DNA of 64,000 bases from Nissolia schottii (taxonomy: Eukaryota; Streptophyta; Magnoliopsida; Fabales; Fabaceae). Positions 1 to 13,169 of the stretch are shown here, one piece after another (the first letter of the stretch is position 1; each line of letters begins with the position of its first letter). The stretch spans positions 210,769-274,768 of the forward strand of contig QANU01002159.1 in assembly GCA_003254905.1 (NCBI GenBank), written 5' to 3'. The translations under genes were made by a program, and so were the position numbers. The notes beneath the pieces are model-generated. The model was given only the letters and a program-made list of their open reading frames with translations. It was not told the DNA's origin and did no database searches.

Positions 1-818
1 TTTTGGTCAGAAACGTAACATATCTAGATTTTAAAAAATTCTAGTAGTATGAATGAATATTTATCTAAATGCATCGTTGCTATCATTGTACTAAAAATAA
101 ATAAATCTAGATTTTATTTATATAGATGTCAAATCCATTTTAACCAATCTACCAAAATAAACATCATTTTAACTAGCAATGCATAAAAAATATTTTTAAG
201 ATAATACATCGATTTAATATTCCCATTAAAAAAAAACCATGTTCATTTGCTTCGGTGTACCCTATGTTAGATTGATAAAATAATAACTTTTTTGGTAAAC
301 TGATAAAATAATAACTACTACAACAGCGATATGATATGATAATAAATAATGATGTGATGTGTTCCTCAAAGCAGGAGGGCCGTACTCATCTCAAGCACAG
401 GTGGAAGTGCAGCTCTAACCCTGCTGTTTTTTTTACATCAATGGTAGTAAAATTGAACCTACAATCTCATGCAAACTCAAATCCTACGCTACTAAACCAC
501 TACTAATTACTTAACCCTGCTGCTATAAGTAAATTCAAATTGAAAAAAAGTACGTTGAGAGTTCTATTTTATAAAAAAAAATGTTAGATCCAATTCCAGT
601 AGGAATCATGATGGTCAACCATAAAGTAAATCAATGTAGAACAGAAGTAAGATCCATACCATAAATAAAAAGTGTAGCATCTCGTATTAACATTCTACTC
701 ATTGGTTGAATGCAGTGCCTTAGACTACATTCTTATGAAGCATTTTCACTTGGAACTCCTAAACATTAGTCCGTAACATTATCGGCAACAGGAAAAATAA
801 AGCTAAACAAGAAAGAAG
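1..818. other. AT-rich intergenic DNA downstream of the OM47-type gene
   Basis: No convincing open reading frame, RNA gene or repeat boundary is visible. The part next to position 819 presumably holds the 3' UTR of the minus-strand gene. Confidence 0.5.
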
Positions 819-3800
819 TTACAAAAATTTGTCAAGAGGTCTTAATTCTCTGGGCAAGCCATCAAAATGCCCGGCATTTATGTCAGATTGTAGCATAGGT
901 CGCTTCCCTGTTTCCCAGACAATGCCCTCTGCTAGGTGCTCCTTGCTTGGTGTGAGCATTACAAAATTGGGATCAGCTCTTTGATAACTGCAAACAAGTG
1001 AAACAAGTGGAAGTCAACAAACGAACTTACCAAATGTAAGGTACAGTTTTAGAAAGAGCGTATTCTGTCATAAGCTCAGAATAAATTAAAAGAAGCTAAA
1101 GCTGAAAGCTATTCTCGCTTTTTGTAACAGGCAGCAGCACTTGTAAGTCATGTAATTTATTGAATGAAAAACGCAGGAGTTCTTTGCAAAGAAAAGAACC
1201 TGGCTTCTCTGAGACTTTCACTTTGGATGCCAAACCCATACTGCACTTTACCATCGGCACGATCTCTGGTGGCTGCAGAAAAGAAGGGAATCCTCAACAC
1301 TTCAAACATCCAATACAGGGATGACAACTTTACAAGCAAATTAGGACCCTCCCCAGCGCCATAGAGAAAAGACAGGGAACTTTCGTTGATTCCATTGCCA
1401 GTTGGCCTAATAAATCAATACTTTTGGAGCACAGGTGATCATGTAAATGTTCGAATGTATAACAATAAGGTGAGCAGATCACTTTTAATTTTGACTTACT
1501 GTTTCAATTTAAACTAGATTAAATATTACTAAGGTGGTATTCTGATAGAAAAAAAATACTGCACTCTGTGAAACATACTTTGCAGGGAGCAACCATGTCA
1601 CCTAGTTCAGACATTTTACCTTGATCAAGGGGCTCAATTAGAACTAGAATTTTGGAGTGGCCAAAATAAAAACAAAATGAGCATTTATAAGAAAAATAGA
1701 ATAATTTTAAGGGAGCACACATATATTCCACCAAGAAAATACGTAAAATGTAATGAACTTCACAAACATTGGGGAAGCCGTCTTCCTTTCCATTCCCTGA
1801 AAAAGAGCCTCAGCCCTCAAGTCTACCCTTGATCATTGACACATAATATGGCTATATAGGTCAGCCTTAAAGATGTTTTAGGACATCCATTTTAACATAT
1901 GCAGGATAGAGTGTAAATACAAATAATTCGGCTTCAGATCCTAATGCCCAATAGAAGAACACATGCAAATGGAAAATAAATACCCTACTAAAGGAAAGAA
2001 TACGGGATAAAGAACTGAAGCAAGATTGAAATGAAAAATTGCTTGAGGCACCTGAAATGCTGAAAGTGAAAGAAGGTTTCCACCATGATTTGAATGCTAA
2101 TGTCATTGATGAGCTCTGAGGTCCAGCCTTTGCCTGAAAATATGAGAAATAACCTACTTGAGTGATTCCTATACACTCTGCAGAAACCTGCATTAACTAC
2201 ATCAATTTGTTTTACCTTCAGCACGAAGTTTTTATTGGCTTGCCAGGATGCACCAATTTGAAAAGTGGAGTCGGAGATTTTGTTTGCTACTATGACATCA
2301 TCAACACTTTGCACAAAGAAAATTAGATTTCGCCACATTGGTGCACAACTGCACATAAGTATGAATATATGTTTTAAGCCAAAAAGAATACCTTGTTTGT
2401 AACTCAAACCCAAAATCAATATAGTTCGTAATTCCAACAACTGCATTCTCTTCAAGGGGATTCTTCACCTGCTCAATTCAAGTCAAGTATATGAATATGA
2501 CTTTTAAAGTATACTATATTCTGAACCAACAGCAAATTAAATCAGCCGATTAAGTACAACAAGCGGTAAAAAGAATAACATATCTCAATAACAATAAATG
2601 AGGAAATTTTTTAACAATAAAAACAATAGCATGTTTGGTTTTGCTTATTTTGATACTTACCTATTTTTTTTTACAAAAAAAGCTCTCTTAGTGAGATTTA
2701 TTGAGATAATGCTCATTTTGGTCTTTGAAAGTGTAAGTATAAGTCAATTTGGTCGAGAAACTTAAAAACTAACATACTATCCCTGAAATTGTAAGTCATA
2801 AGTCAAGTTAGTTAGTCGGTTCATTATCATTTTCATTAATTTATCACATTAAATGAGGTTGTGACAAGAATTGGGGTTGCAAATTAGATTGTAGCAACAT
2901 TTGGGGTTGAAAATGTGGTTGTGGCAGCATTTATGATTGCAAACCTCATTTGATATTAGTCCCACATTGCTTGGAGTAATGGCCTACCAAGTGTTTATAA
3001 GGCAATCCCTCACCCCTTGAGCTAGCTTTTGGGGTTGAGTTAGGCCAAACTCAATTTTCTAATAGTTGATATCACAATTTCATTTTCAACCACGAATGCT
3101 CCGACAACCTCATTTGTAGTAACAAGTGCTGCCACAATTCAGTTACAACCCCAGTCGTTGTCACAATCTCATTTAATATGACAAATCAGTGAAAATGTGA
3201 TGACGCAATAATAATAATGAATTGAATGACTAATTTGACCTACGACTTACAACTTCAGGGATTTGAAAGTAAGTTTTAAATTTCAGGGACCGAAGTGATC
3301 GAGGCTTACAATTTCAAGAACCAAAATGAGTATTACCCCGAGATTTATTTATATGTTGTCTTGAACTCAAAATGATTTATTTATAAGTTGTTTTGAGCAC
3401 AAAATAAGCTAAACTAAACACACACTAAGTAATCCTGGATGTAATTCTACCAGCATAAAGGTCAACCTGCCTCAAATTGTTGCGCAAGGAAACTGCATCC
3501 AAAATATAACTTACAATATAGATATAAGCTTTTAATTCAAAAATCTTTTCATGCAGTGACCCGAACTCAGCAACTTATGAAAACTTGAGAAACATTGGTA
3601 TCTCAAGACAACATAATTTAGTTTAGAAAGCTAAGAAAAGAAACAAGTATTATCTGACATAAAATTTCTGATAGGGCAACTGCGTCATACACATCTGATA
3701 CGCATATCAATCACAATAGTTCAATACATATGAGCCCCAATTTGGTGTATCCATGCATCTTATCCAGCAAGGTATGGGACAGATCCCAAGTATAGACAGT

Positions 3801-6800
3801 CCCTCCACCAACCAGATTCTATAACGTGTGTATAAACAATCATCATTGCCATGTCTTTACGATAAAAGTATCTATTCTGGATTATTAAAGAAAACCAAAA
3901 AAAAAACCCTCTATCAATAAAATTGAAGAGATACTGCTAATAACAAACAAAACTTGAATATCAATGCGTTTGGTAAAAAGAAAGATGAGATACTGATATG
4001 GAGATAAAGGACCGTTGGAAAGACAATGGAGAGAAAGAATGAGGACCAAAAAACATACCCGTCTTTGGACAACCATATGATGATAGAATGAGGCAACAAA
4101 CTGCAGTGTTTAGATTTCAAGATTTCAGTAATCTGTTTCTCAAAATATTTATCAAAACTATGCAAAGCACATGTTGGAGCTGAAAGATGCTAGATGCACA
4201 TAATTGGCTCTCAAATTATCAATCACTCACAAATCACAAAACATTCCATTTTAAGAGAGAAATATGTAATATTATCAGGCTCCAAATAATAGAATAATGC
4301 AAAATACTAATCAAGTTATTCATTTATTAGGAAAAAATAAACAAAAACTAATCAAGTTAACAATGTCCAACATACCTGAGAGCTTTTGACAAGCTCAAGA
4401 CCAAAATTGAAGGATGGACTCAAGGGGCTGCCTGATCCCACACCATATCCCATGGCACAACTCCAGTTCATCAAATTTGAAAGTTTTGCATTTTCATCTA
4501 AAAAAGCAGCACCAGAAGGTAGTGCATATGTATTAAATAAATTTCATACTCGATACATGCAAATCTCATGTTAGATAAATATGCTAAAAAAATGCTTTTA
4601 GTTTTTGTAACAGTTTTGGTTTATCCAAAAAATTCAGATCTTGAAACCAATTGAAAATAATAAACCATTAGTTCAAGTCCTTGAATCCCCTCTGCCCCAT
4701 GTGACTAACTCTCAGCCTTCTTTAGATTGCTTTCTGTCTATCACTGCATCCTTCATGTAAATGTAGCCCTAAATTCATGTGCAAATTTTAGAATATATAT
4801 TCACATGTGACATATGGCTCGCAAGTGCCATAGGTACAAATCCGAATATAGTGAAAGCACTCAACGCAAATGCATGAATCTTCACAGCCCAAGATGTGGC
4901 CCAATGTTATGTGTCTAATGACTAGAGCCCATAGAAAGGGATTATGGATTAGGAATTAAGGGGCAATTTAGTAATTCCATGTAATTAATAGTTGGGAAAG
5001 GGGCTATTTAGGGTTGGGTAGAATGCACCGTGGGAAGGATTCTGAAGAATAGACTGGAATTAGGAGAGTCGGTGGCCTCTCGAATTGCTACCAATTCTTA
5101 TTTTCTATTTTACGTTTACATCAATGAAATAGTTGTCTTTATTCAGTGTTTCTCTTGATTATTATTTGGTGCGGTGGTGAAATTACAGAATCATGTAAAT
5201 CATATGGACTAAAAAGATTTTTATCAAAAAAAAGGACTAAAAGATTGATGCAATAATGTCAAATCTGGTGAAAGTAAATGTATAATTTCACCCTCTTAGC
5301 CTATCATTTATATGACTACTTACAAAATACAAAAGCAAATTCCGTGCATGAAAAGCTTGAACAAAAACTCAACAATATATTGCAGCATAACTAATAGATA
5401 GATAATCGGAGTTAGACATGTGCACCACCAAGAAACCAAAAGAATTATAAGTAATTAAAAGAATAGTACTTTTGTAGTCATTTTAAGGTTAAATTACTCA
5501 TTTGTCTTTATAGTTTCACTCAATTCCATTTAGAAATTCTTGCTAAAAGGTCTATTTAAATTATTAAAATGGTCCCTATAATTTTCAAACATTGGAATTG
5601 GAAACCAGTCCCTGTTAAATTCATATGACCCCACTCTAAATAGGGAACAAATCCAACTAATAGGGACCATTTTGCATTGCTTGAAAACTGCAAGAAAATT
5701 AAAATGGTTGTACTTTTAAGGTTCTGTTGTTGCCAACCCCACGTAGTGGAATAAGGTTCTGGTGTTGTATACTTTTAAACTGTAAGTACTAAAATTGAAT
5801 TTTGAATAAAAATTTATGGACCTATTATCAATTTAACATAATTTATATGACGGAAAAATTCTTACGTTGTGGTTCATACTGCACTCCAGCAGTCAACCTT
5901 CCCATCCTGCTTACCAACCATGCAGTTTTTGGTAATTCATCTTTCACTGCAAAGTATGAATATTACATAACAAAGTTATAATCATTGCTTCATATAGAGA
6001 TAAGCAATGAATCAGCATTTTTAAAAATACATAAAATGACATAAAAAATTTAGTGACCATGGTAAGAACAATTACCATCTTAAACTTGAACAAAAGGAGA
6101 CGAAGTGCCAGTAATGTGTAAATGTTTTTTATTCTTATAAAGAGAATTATTTGCAACTTTAATAAACAGATATTCATTGCGCATTTCATGGTATTAATCC
6201 AAACTTTATTAAGACTTATAATAAAGATTTCCTAATGAAAGATTACAGGCAGCAAGGGAGGATGAAATAAGTAAAGTGGAAACAAAATCATAGGTTGCCA
6301 GCCCTAGTCTTTCCTGCCTCTTTTATATAGGCACAAAGCCTAAAAATAATCTCCCACCAATAAATCAGTTAACAGCAGCAACCATGAACCATATGCAACC
6401 AACGTTTGTAAGAAAGGGTGGGTTTCAATATAAAACTGTAACCTCCCTCAAGTGTCGTGTGCAACTCTGTTAAACATGCTCATTAACATAAAATCCAGGT
6501 AACTTACTGGCGAAAGGCATAAGTGTTGCTCCAAAAGATAGATTTGCAGAACCATATCTCAATCCCATCACGCCATAATCTTGAGAGGATTCTCTGCAGA
6601 ATTAGTTAACTTTGTCAACAATGTATTATGTAATCCATGGATGTACAAACTACAGTAAGAAATAAGAACATAATGCATGTCCTTCTACCATCGAGCACAC
6701 CTTTTCTTCAATAACAGAGGGAACACTCCAAAAGCACCAAATCCATATCTTGGATAGTAAGCACATGATCTCATCTGCAAAACCCTGAAGAGATAGCATG

Positions 6801-8381
6801 CGAAATTCACCATTTCAATAGGATAACATCAGAAAATCAACAACACAGATGGGGAGCATCAGGATTAGAGCTATAGTTCAAGTAGAAGTTTCTTACGGAT
6901 CAGATGTTGATACATAAAGGTCCACAAATGTATGTGGATCATTAACATCACTGCACGCCCACAAAGTAAAAAAAAAAAAAAAAAAAANTCTCTTCTGGCT
7001 TATGATCAAGAGGGCCTGAAACCTAAACATGTTAAGGGCAATAGACATGATTGTTCACTTTCATAACTTCTCAAACCTCCCAAGTTTCTTAATCAAAAAC
7101 ACGGTACAAAACAAAATTAGAGGGCATTTGATTAGTTTTTTTTTTTTTTAATTTCATTATATGTTAGTATAATTCCAATAATAATGTCATAAAATCCACC
7201 TCATTAAAACAACTTTTTTACTTTCAGCATTTCCCTTCGCAACATAAACTTTGAGAAATAGGAAACAAAATGCAAAATAAGGTGTTATCTTAGCAATTAC
7301 TAATGAAAATATATGCCCCGAAATTCTAAAAATAAAAACATAAAACAAACCAAACATGCCCCAAGTAACATCAATTTGTTTCTTTCATTATTTTTTTTAC
7401 TATTTTGGGTCTTGATTGATGGATACAGTTGCAATGAGATCGACATGAGGATCATCAATGGGCTTGAGCATGATTCTTGTGGTGAAATGCCTTGCTTCAT
7501 GAAAGTAATCCTCAAAGAGGCACCTCAAAGCGAGTTTCCCAAACAAGACATTATAGGACGACTCCAACATCCTACAAAGCAAAGCAATGCATCAATCAAC
7601 AATCATCACCCCCAAAATAAATATAAATATTAGTAGAGTAAATGCTCAAATTAGTCCTCAAAAAAACACAGAGACAGCAAATTAGTCCTCCAAAGATTTT
7701 TACATCAGTTTCATCCTTCGTTTTATAAAATAACCATCAACTCAAGGATCAAATTGATCTCTACATATTCATTCAAGAAATAAACTAATATTTATTTCAA
7801 ACATTGAGGGATTTGATATGCAAAAGACAAAGTTGATATGATATCAAATGTTTTCAGGGGACTAACTTTCTTTCTTTCTTTCTTTCTTTCTTTCTGGATA
7901 AAATAAGAATTTCTCATTAAGAAGAGCAGAGAATTACAGAAAAATAGAGGATAAGAGATATCTATACAGAAATAAGAACAAAACAAAAGCTAAAAATGCT
8001 ATCAAAGGAGAGAAGCTTCCAATCTCTCAAAATATCTGACAAACGCCTAATCTTATCCCACAAAACATGCTTGTATATGAGAAATTGCCGATAAAGATGC
8101 GACAGCTGTGTTCTAGCCAAATGCACTCGATAGTGGCACAAACTGTAACATGACCACAAATACTTAGCTTCCTTCCTTCTCCCAAAGCCGGCATAGCTTG
8201 GGAGACTAATTTTAACATCTACTCAATGTTAATACAACTGAAACCAATGGAACAATAACAATAAAATACAAAGAAAAGTAAGGAACCTGGTGCGAGAAGA
8301 GAGGGGAGGGAAGTCGAAGAGGGGAGGGACCAGCACCACCGGAGGTGGTGGCTGAGGATCCTTCGTGAACCACTTCCACAT
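819..8381 (-). CDS. OM47: OM47-type mitochondrial outer-membrane beta-barrel protein, 14 coding exons, one damaged by an assembly gap
   Basis: Exons in coding order (window coordinates): 8381-8287, 7571-7427, 7022-about 6989, 6950-6897, 6784-6701, 6593-6508, 5946-5866, 4497-4376, 4100-4059, 2468-2392, 2306-2216, 2133-2052, 1272-1200 and 987-819. Outside exon 3 every intron is GT-AG and phases agree. The start MWKWFTKDPQPPP, the blocks GKLALRCLFEDYF, LQMRSCAYYPRYGFGAFG, LAFKSWWKPSFTF and LTPSKEHLAEG, and the stop after LRPLDKFL match what I remember of Arabidopsis At3g27930. That family is a plant VDAC-like beta-barrel of the mitochondrial outer membrane; its exact role is poorly known. Exon 3 reads VSGPLDHKPEE and then meets the N at 6988 and a poly-A run, so the end of that exon and its donor are missing from this sequence. 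The rest of the frame is open, so I read this as an intact gene with a local assembly fault. Introns carry a MITE and a LINE end. Confidence 0.9.
2703..3339. mobile_element. Long-TIR foldback MITE (Mutator-like), copy 1, in an OM47 intron
   Basis: The two ends are inverted copies of each other over roughly 200 bases, with outer ends GAGATAATGCTCATTTTGG and GGGGTAATACTCATTTTGG. A perfect 10-bp direct repeat GAGATTTATT flanks it at 2693-2702 and 3340-3349, which is a good target-site duplication. The core (about 2945-3065) is a non-palindromic stretch, perhaps a nested insertion. No transposase is encoded. A 9-10 bp duplication points to the Mutator superfamily, but that assignment is inference. 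Confidence 0.85.
6966..6988. other. Poly-A run ending in an unresolved base inside exon 3 of the OM47-type gene
   Basis: A run of about 20 A ends in the only N of this region. On the coding strand, sequence codes for HKPEE right up to the N and the next exon acceptor lies about 38 bases further on. That distance is too short to hold the rest of the exon plus an intron, so real sequence has probably been lost here. Confidence 0.75.
7866..8218 (-). mobile_element. 3' end of an L1-type LINE in intron 1 of the OM47-type gene
   Basis: Minus-strand frames between 8218 and 7960 carry broken pieces resembling the C-terminus of plant L1 ORF2, such as CGHVTVCATIECIWLEHSC. On the plus strand a TTTC repeat at about 7866-7895 corresponds to a GAAA-type tail at the 3' end of the element. 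Frames are interrupted, so this is a dead, 5'-truncated copy. Confidence 0.55.
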
Positions 8382-9089
8382 TTGCAATCGCTCGCTTTTA
8401 GGGTTTCAGAAGAGAAGAGAGCTTTGTGATTGTGAGAGTGATGAAGACGAAAGAGAAAGAAGAAGACAATGAGAAGGGAAGAAGAAGGTAGAGGCGGTGA
8501 GTAGGAGTGACAGGCACACAAACTGCAACGATCTGAATCGGGCGCTCGCGCCATTCTCTCGCACCGTTCATGACGCTTTCAACTCTCAACCAATTTTACT
8601 ACACTACCCCGTTTCATTTTATTTTATTTTGTTTTATTAGATGGGTATCCGTGCATTGCACCAAAAAATCATTTTTAGAATTATTATTCTCTTTAAAATT
8701 ATTTAAATTTGTCTAATACTTTTTATATTTAATGCACCAAAAATTATTTTGTTTAATATTGTCTTATATAACTTTAAATTATTTTTTACATTTTATTGTG
8801 AAAGATACTTATGTTTTCATACATATATTGTTATTAGCTAAGTAAATATTATTGGACAAAAAAATTAATTAAATATAAGCAGATACATGACTTTTAATTT
8901 TACAAATTTCTCATCACTTAATATATGAAGTTAGAAGACACCTCACACATAAGATTTAAAACACATGCGTTAAACAAATTTTCTGATGGCGCACAATAAA
9001 GCCTCAAGCAGTGGAGCACGAACCTGAGAACCCAAAACAATGAAACTCAATAGCGGTGGAGCAATTCGATTCCGAAGCAATACACCGCC
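8382..9089. other. Presumed promoter and 5' UTR of the OM47-type gene, then AT-rich DNA
   Basis: The stretch 8382-8590 reads on the minus strand as a pyrimidine-rich leader just before the start codon, typical of plant 5' UTRs. From 8590 to about 8990 the DNA is AT-rich with no clear motif. I see no other gene here; small open frames overlapping exon 1 are shadows. Confidence 0.45.
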
Positions 9090-10640
9090 CCCCTCGAATA
9101 GCCAGAAGCTCAACCCAAGTCACACCCATGGATGTTGCGGGAGATATAAGACAAGTTGTTGCATAGAGGACCTATGCCAAGCCAATTAGAATACCAAAGA
9201 GATGAATCACCAGCACCTAAACAGAACCTGAAGCCCTTACGAAGAGCATTCCAAGCCTTAACAGTGCCTTTCCAAATATATGAGGAAGAGTGTCATATAA
9301 TTTAAACTCTCAGTTTATCACGGAGAGTTTACCAAGAAGAGCAGAATTCTGATGGTGCCTTGTCCCAACACCAAGACCACCAAATTGTTAGACCCCGCCA
9401 AATGAACTTCCTCACGGCTAAATCAGTATTATCACAAATGCTTTGAGGAATCCAAAGCGCATGCATGGTATAAATTGGAATACAAGATAACACAGACTTA
9501 GCCAAGCAAAGATGGCCCCCGCTCTTTAATTTGAGGAGAGCACCTTTCCAACTAGCTAACTTATTCCCAATTCTTAACCTGCCCTTGTACAAGTGGAAAA
9601 CCAAGATATTTCCCTAGATTAGTAGTAAACCTGATAGAGGATATCCTACTATATAGCATGAAATTCTCTCGACCAGTCCGAGAAACATCCTTAGAACACA
9701 CAGCTCTAGACTTGTCCACATTAACTTTCAGCCCAGAAGCTTGACAGAATTCATCAAGAATATTCATAACACGATGAACCCGAGCCTTACAAAATAGAAG
9801 CAAGTCATTTGCTAACATGAGATTAGAAATTCTCAATCCTCCTCTAGAAATATGGATAGGATCCCAAAGATTATCTCCAAACTGTTCAAAAATATGCAAC
9901 GAAAGTTGCTCCATACATGGTGCAAAAAGATAAGGAAAAAAGCATATCGCTCCTAGTAGTTTATAACCGTTCCATAAAATAGAAAGATTAGACAAACAAA
10001 CACAGAACATAATCAAATTAACAATCATAGATGGAAATCCAAACTCCATCAGTGTCTCACAAAGGAAAGCCCATTTAACCATGTCATGCACTTCTTCCAA
10101 ATCAAATTTGAAGGCCAAAACACCCTTCTTTGATTTGGTTTTATGCATAAAATGGAGAATCTCTTGAGCAACAATCACATTATCCTGGGTACCATGCCTA
10201 GGAATAAAACTCCCCATGCAATTGACAAATTAAATCATGGAGGAAAGGCCAAAGACAATTGACCAACACTTTCGTGATAATTTTGTAAATGACACTACAC
10301 AAACTTATTGGATGAAAATGAATAAAATTAACCACATCCGTACTTTTGGGGATAAGAACAATCAAGGTCTCCACAAAATTGGGATCAATACTCCCCTCAT
10401 TGAAGGCTGAGCAGACAAGATTCCAAACATCATTACCCACCACACACACTCCAACATTGTCTAAACAAGAAAGGCTGAAAGCCGTCCGGGCCTGAGGTAG
10501 TATACGGCTTCATTTGCACCACCGCTTGCCAAACCTCCTCCTTAGAAACACGGACTAATAAGCTAACACCATTTTCCGCAGAGAGCCTAGGATGGTCCCT
10601 GTGATTACAATCCAAAACATGAGCACTATCACTGGGAGCA
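9090..10640 (-). pseudogene. Degenerate L1-type LINE reverse transcriptase
   Basis: Four consecutive minus-strand frames, each broken from the next, read as a plant L1 ORF2. The segment near 10600 has the TTSGPDGFQPFLFRQCW block that precedes the RT core. Around 10330 comes LIVLIPKSTDVVNFIHFHPISL. The frame 10217-9561 holds the RT palm with GVLAFKFDLEEVHD and, at about residues 135-142, LANDLLLF in place of the usual FADDLLLF, so one catalytic aspartate is Asn. The frame 9604-9329 continues with WKGALLKLKSGGHLCLAKSVL, typical downstream of the palm. Several frameshifts and stops make this a dead element. The 5' part of ORF2 (endonuclease) is not recognisable. Confidence 0.85.
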
Positions 10641-11166
10641 AATTACTTCTTGTAAAAGGCTAACACTATCATAACATCGATGTCAAATTACTGTCAAGCC
10701 AAAAAAATGATTGCAGACAATAAAGGCTGTCCTTGAAACCTATGAACCATGACAGGCTTCTCTCTAAAGATTAGTAGAGCAAGGGTGCTGCAGAGAGAAG
10801 AGAGCAGCCCTGCACACGACGGCGGATTGTGCGGCGGCGAAGGCAGCTGGTCGGAGGCGATGCGGTGGGGGAAGGGGGTGCGTGGTTGGGGTACCAGAGT
10901 TGGGGATTTTTGGCCTGGGGATTTTGGGGTTTTTTTTTTTAACGGGTCGGGTCGGGTTTTAGGTTGGGCCAAAAGACGGGTTCCGTCACGTGGCGTGTTT
11001 ACGTGTGACGTCTCGTCAGCGACGTCAAGTGTTACGTCAGCGCCGTTACTCTTTCACCGTCAACAGGAATCAAAACCAAATTTTAATATTTTACAGAGAC
11101 TAAAACTGACACTGAGAAACTAAAACCAAATTTTCCTAAATTACAGGATTAAAAACTTAATTAACC
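10641..11166. repeat. GC-rich patch ending in a lone MULE-type terminus
   Basis: DNA from about 10740 to 11060 is strikingly GC-rich compared with its surroundings and holds short frames on both strands without family resemblance. Its right edge (about 11065-11166) ends in GGATTAAAAACTTAATTAACCC, the same end sequence as the complete MITE at 50104-50388. No matching left end was found, so this could be a decayed element carrying foreign GC-rich DNA, or simple juxtaposition. Confidence 0.4.
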
Positions 11167-11323
11167 CTTTTAAAAAATAATAATAATAACATACAAATTA
11201 CATCTGCCTACTACCCATTATTCCGCATCCCATAATTTCCTTCTCCCTTCTATCAATTTAGTGGTTATCATTTAATCGATGTGTTCAATATTTGTCACGT
11301 ACGGTGTTAGTGAAGATCCACTG

Positions 11324-11356
<33 letters not shown>

Positions 11357-13169
11357 TTATGTGATCTCTGATTCTCTGTGTTGGTCAAAAGAACATGGAT
11401 ATAATGAAAGCAGCGTGACTTAAAAGGGGAAAAAGATAAATAAATTTGGCAAGTGAAGCGGACTCAATAGAATCCCTCCAGAAAGCTCCAAGAAATGGTG
11501 GCAAAGTTGCCCAATCCAATTTGTCATCTTGGGAGTCCTTTTAATTTATTTGTTTTAGGTCGCGTGTGGAAGTCTTTTCTTATTGTTTGCTCAGGTTCAG
11601 ACACTTAATAAATTAATTTATAAATTAACTTATCTCTTATATAAATAATACTTTTCATTTTTAATGATAAAATAAAAAATATTAAGTATTATTTATAAGA
11701 ATAAATTATTAATTTATAAATTAATAAATTAAAGTTAGGTCCCTAAGCATATTTTTAAACATATTCTTCGAAATAAAAAAGTCATTTCCGTGATCAGATC
11801 CAATTCGCTTTTCTCAAATTTTCATTTGAAAAATTCCACAACTTTGGGTGGCTGTAGGCAAATCTTGAGGATTAAGATCAAGTGGTTTACAAAATTGTAA
11901 TTTTCACTAAATACTAAATAGCATCAGTCAGATTGTAATGATAGTTGTGTTGTGGCGCCTCGGGAATGTAGACTGTAGAGTAATATCAACCATAAATTTT
12001 TTTGTTTGATTTTTTATATATTCTAGTCAATGATTAAACTCTATTTTATAGTTTTGTGAAGGAAACCTTGGTCTTCGCCGACACTCCACTAGATTCGTAA
12101 TTCAAAGAAACATTTTTTTTAACAGGAATATTATATCCTCTATAAAATTAACTGACAAATCTTTTTTCTTTTAAATAAGATGATAGGAAGCTTTTTTAGG
12201 AAAAATTATTGCAAATTAAGAGAAATTAAAGAGGTTAATTATAAGAAAAGACCAATTAGTTTTTAAATTATTAAGCAAGACCAAAGCGAACAATAATTAA
12301 GAAGAAGCACCAAATAATTTTATAGAAAGGCATAAATACCCTAGTTTCATTTAACTATGTAAACCTACAAATCCTCCTCCTACATTCTAACGTGGTGCTG
12401 CGGTTGTGAAAAATCTCATAAGTATTTACATATTTTACCTTAACCTTTTCTTTGGTTAATATTTCATTTAGTCTAACTATTTGCAATTTTGTAATTTTGA
12501 TTCCCAATCAGAAAAGAAATTTGTTATTATTATTGCTAGGTTCATTGCTCCATTAGCATTGGATTCAAAATCCATATGTTTTACATGGAAAAGGGATTGA
12601 AAAGAATGAGAGAGGGAGAGAGAGAGAGAGTGAATTGGGGCTGAAATTACATGAATGCGTTGCATTGAAGAGTGAATTAGGGTGGTGATGGGGAAGAAAT
12701 CCCTAACTGAGACTATGGGGTTTTGCAGTGGGGTTGGAGCCTCTTGTTGAATTAGAAGCAATAAACAATGGTTAGGGTTGAATTAGAATCACAATATCAA
12801 ATTGAGTTCTTTTATGAGTATTAATGTCTATGGTTACAAGTTATTTGTTTTTTCACTTTAATTAATATTTATTTGGTCTTTTTAATAATTTTAAAAATAG
12901 GTCGTCCTTTTCTTTAATTAGTATCACTTAACAATCCTTACCATATTAGTTTTTCTTTTGGAGTCTTTTCATTTTAATTTTAATTGAGTATAAGAGCAAA
13001 GACTAAACTATAAGGACATGATTGGATAATACAGTTTTTAACTTTTTTTAACTTTTCAAAAGTCAGAAGTCATATTTTTAATTTTTGACATATTTAACTA
13101 TACAACTTATTATTTTTTAAAATAATACACAGTGAAAACGGTTAGAAATCATTTTTTTATTAACTAATA
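11167..13169. other. AT-rich intergenic DNA with two microsatellites
   Basis: Contains an ATT repeat at about 11325-11357 and a GA repeat at about 12607-12630. The 94-residue minus-strand frame around the GA repeat has a low-complexity Ser/Leu stretch made by the repeat and no recognisable family. No gene is supported. Confidence 0.5.

Noticed and set aside
8219-8589. Two minus-strand frames around OM47 exon 1
   Set aside because: They are out of frame with the start MWKWFTKD and run through its leader and first intron.
12477-12761. 94-residue minus frame with SLSLSLSH
   Set aside because: The low-complexity core comes from a GA microsatellite and there is no homology.
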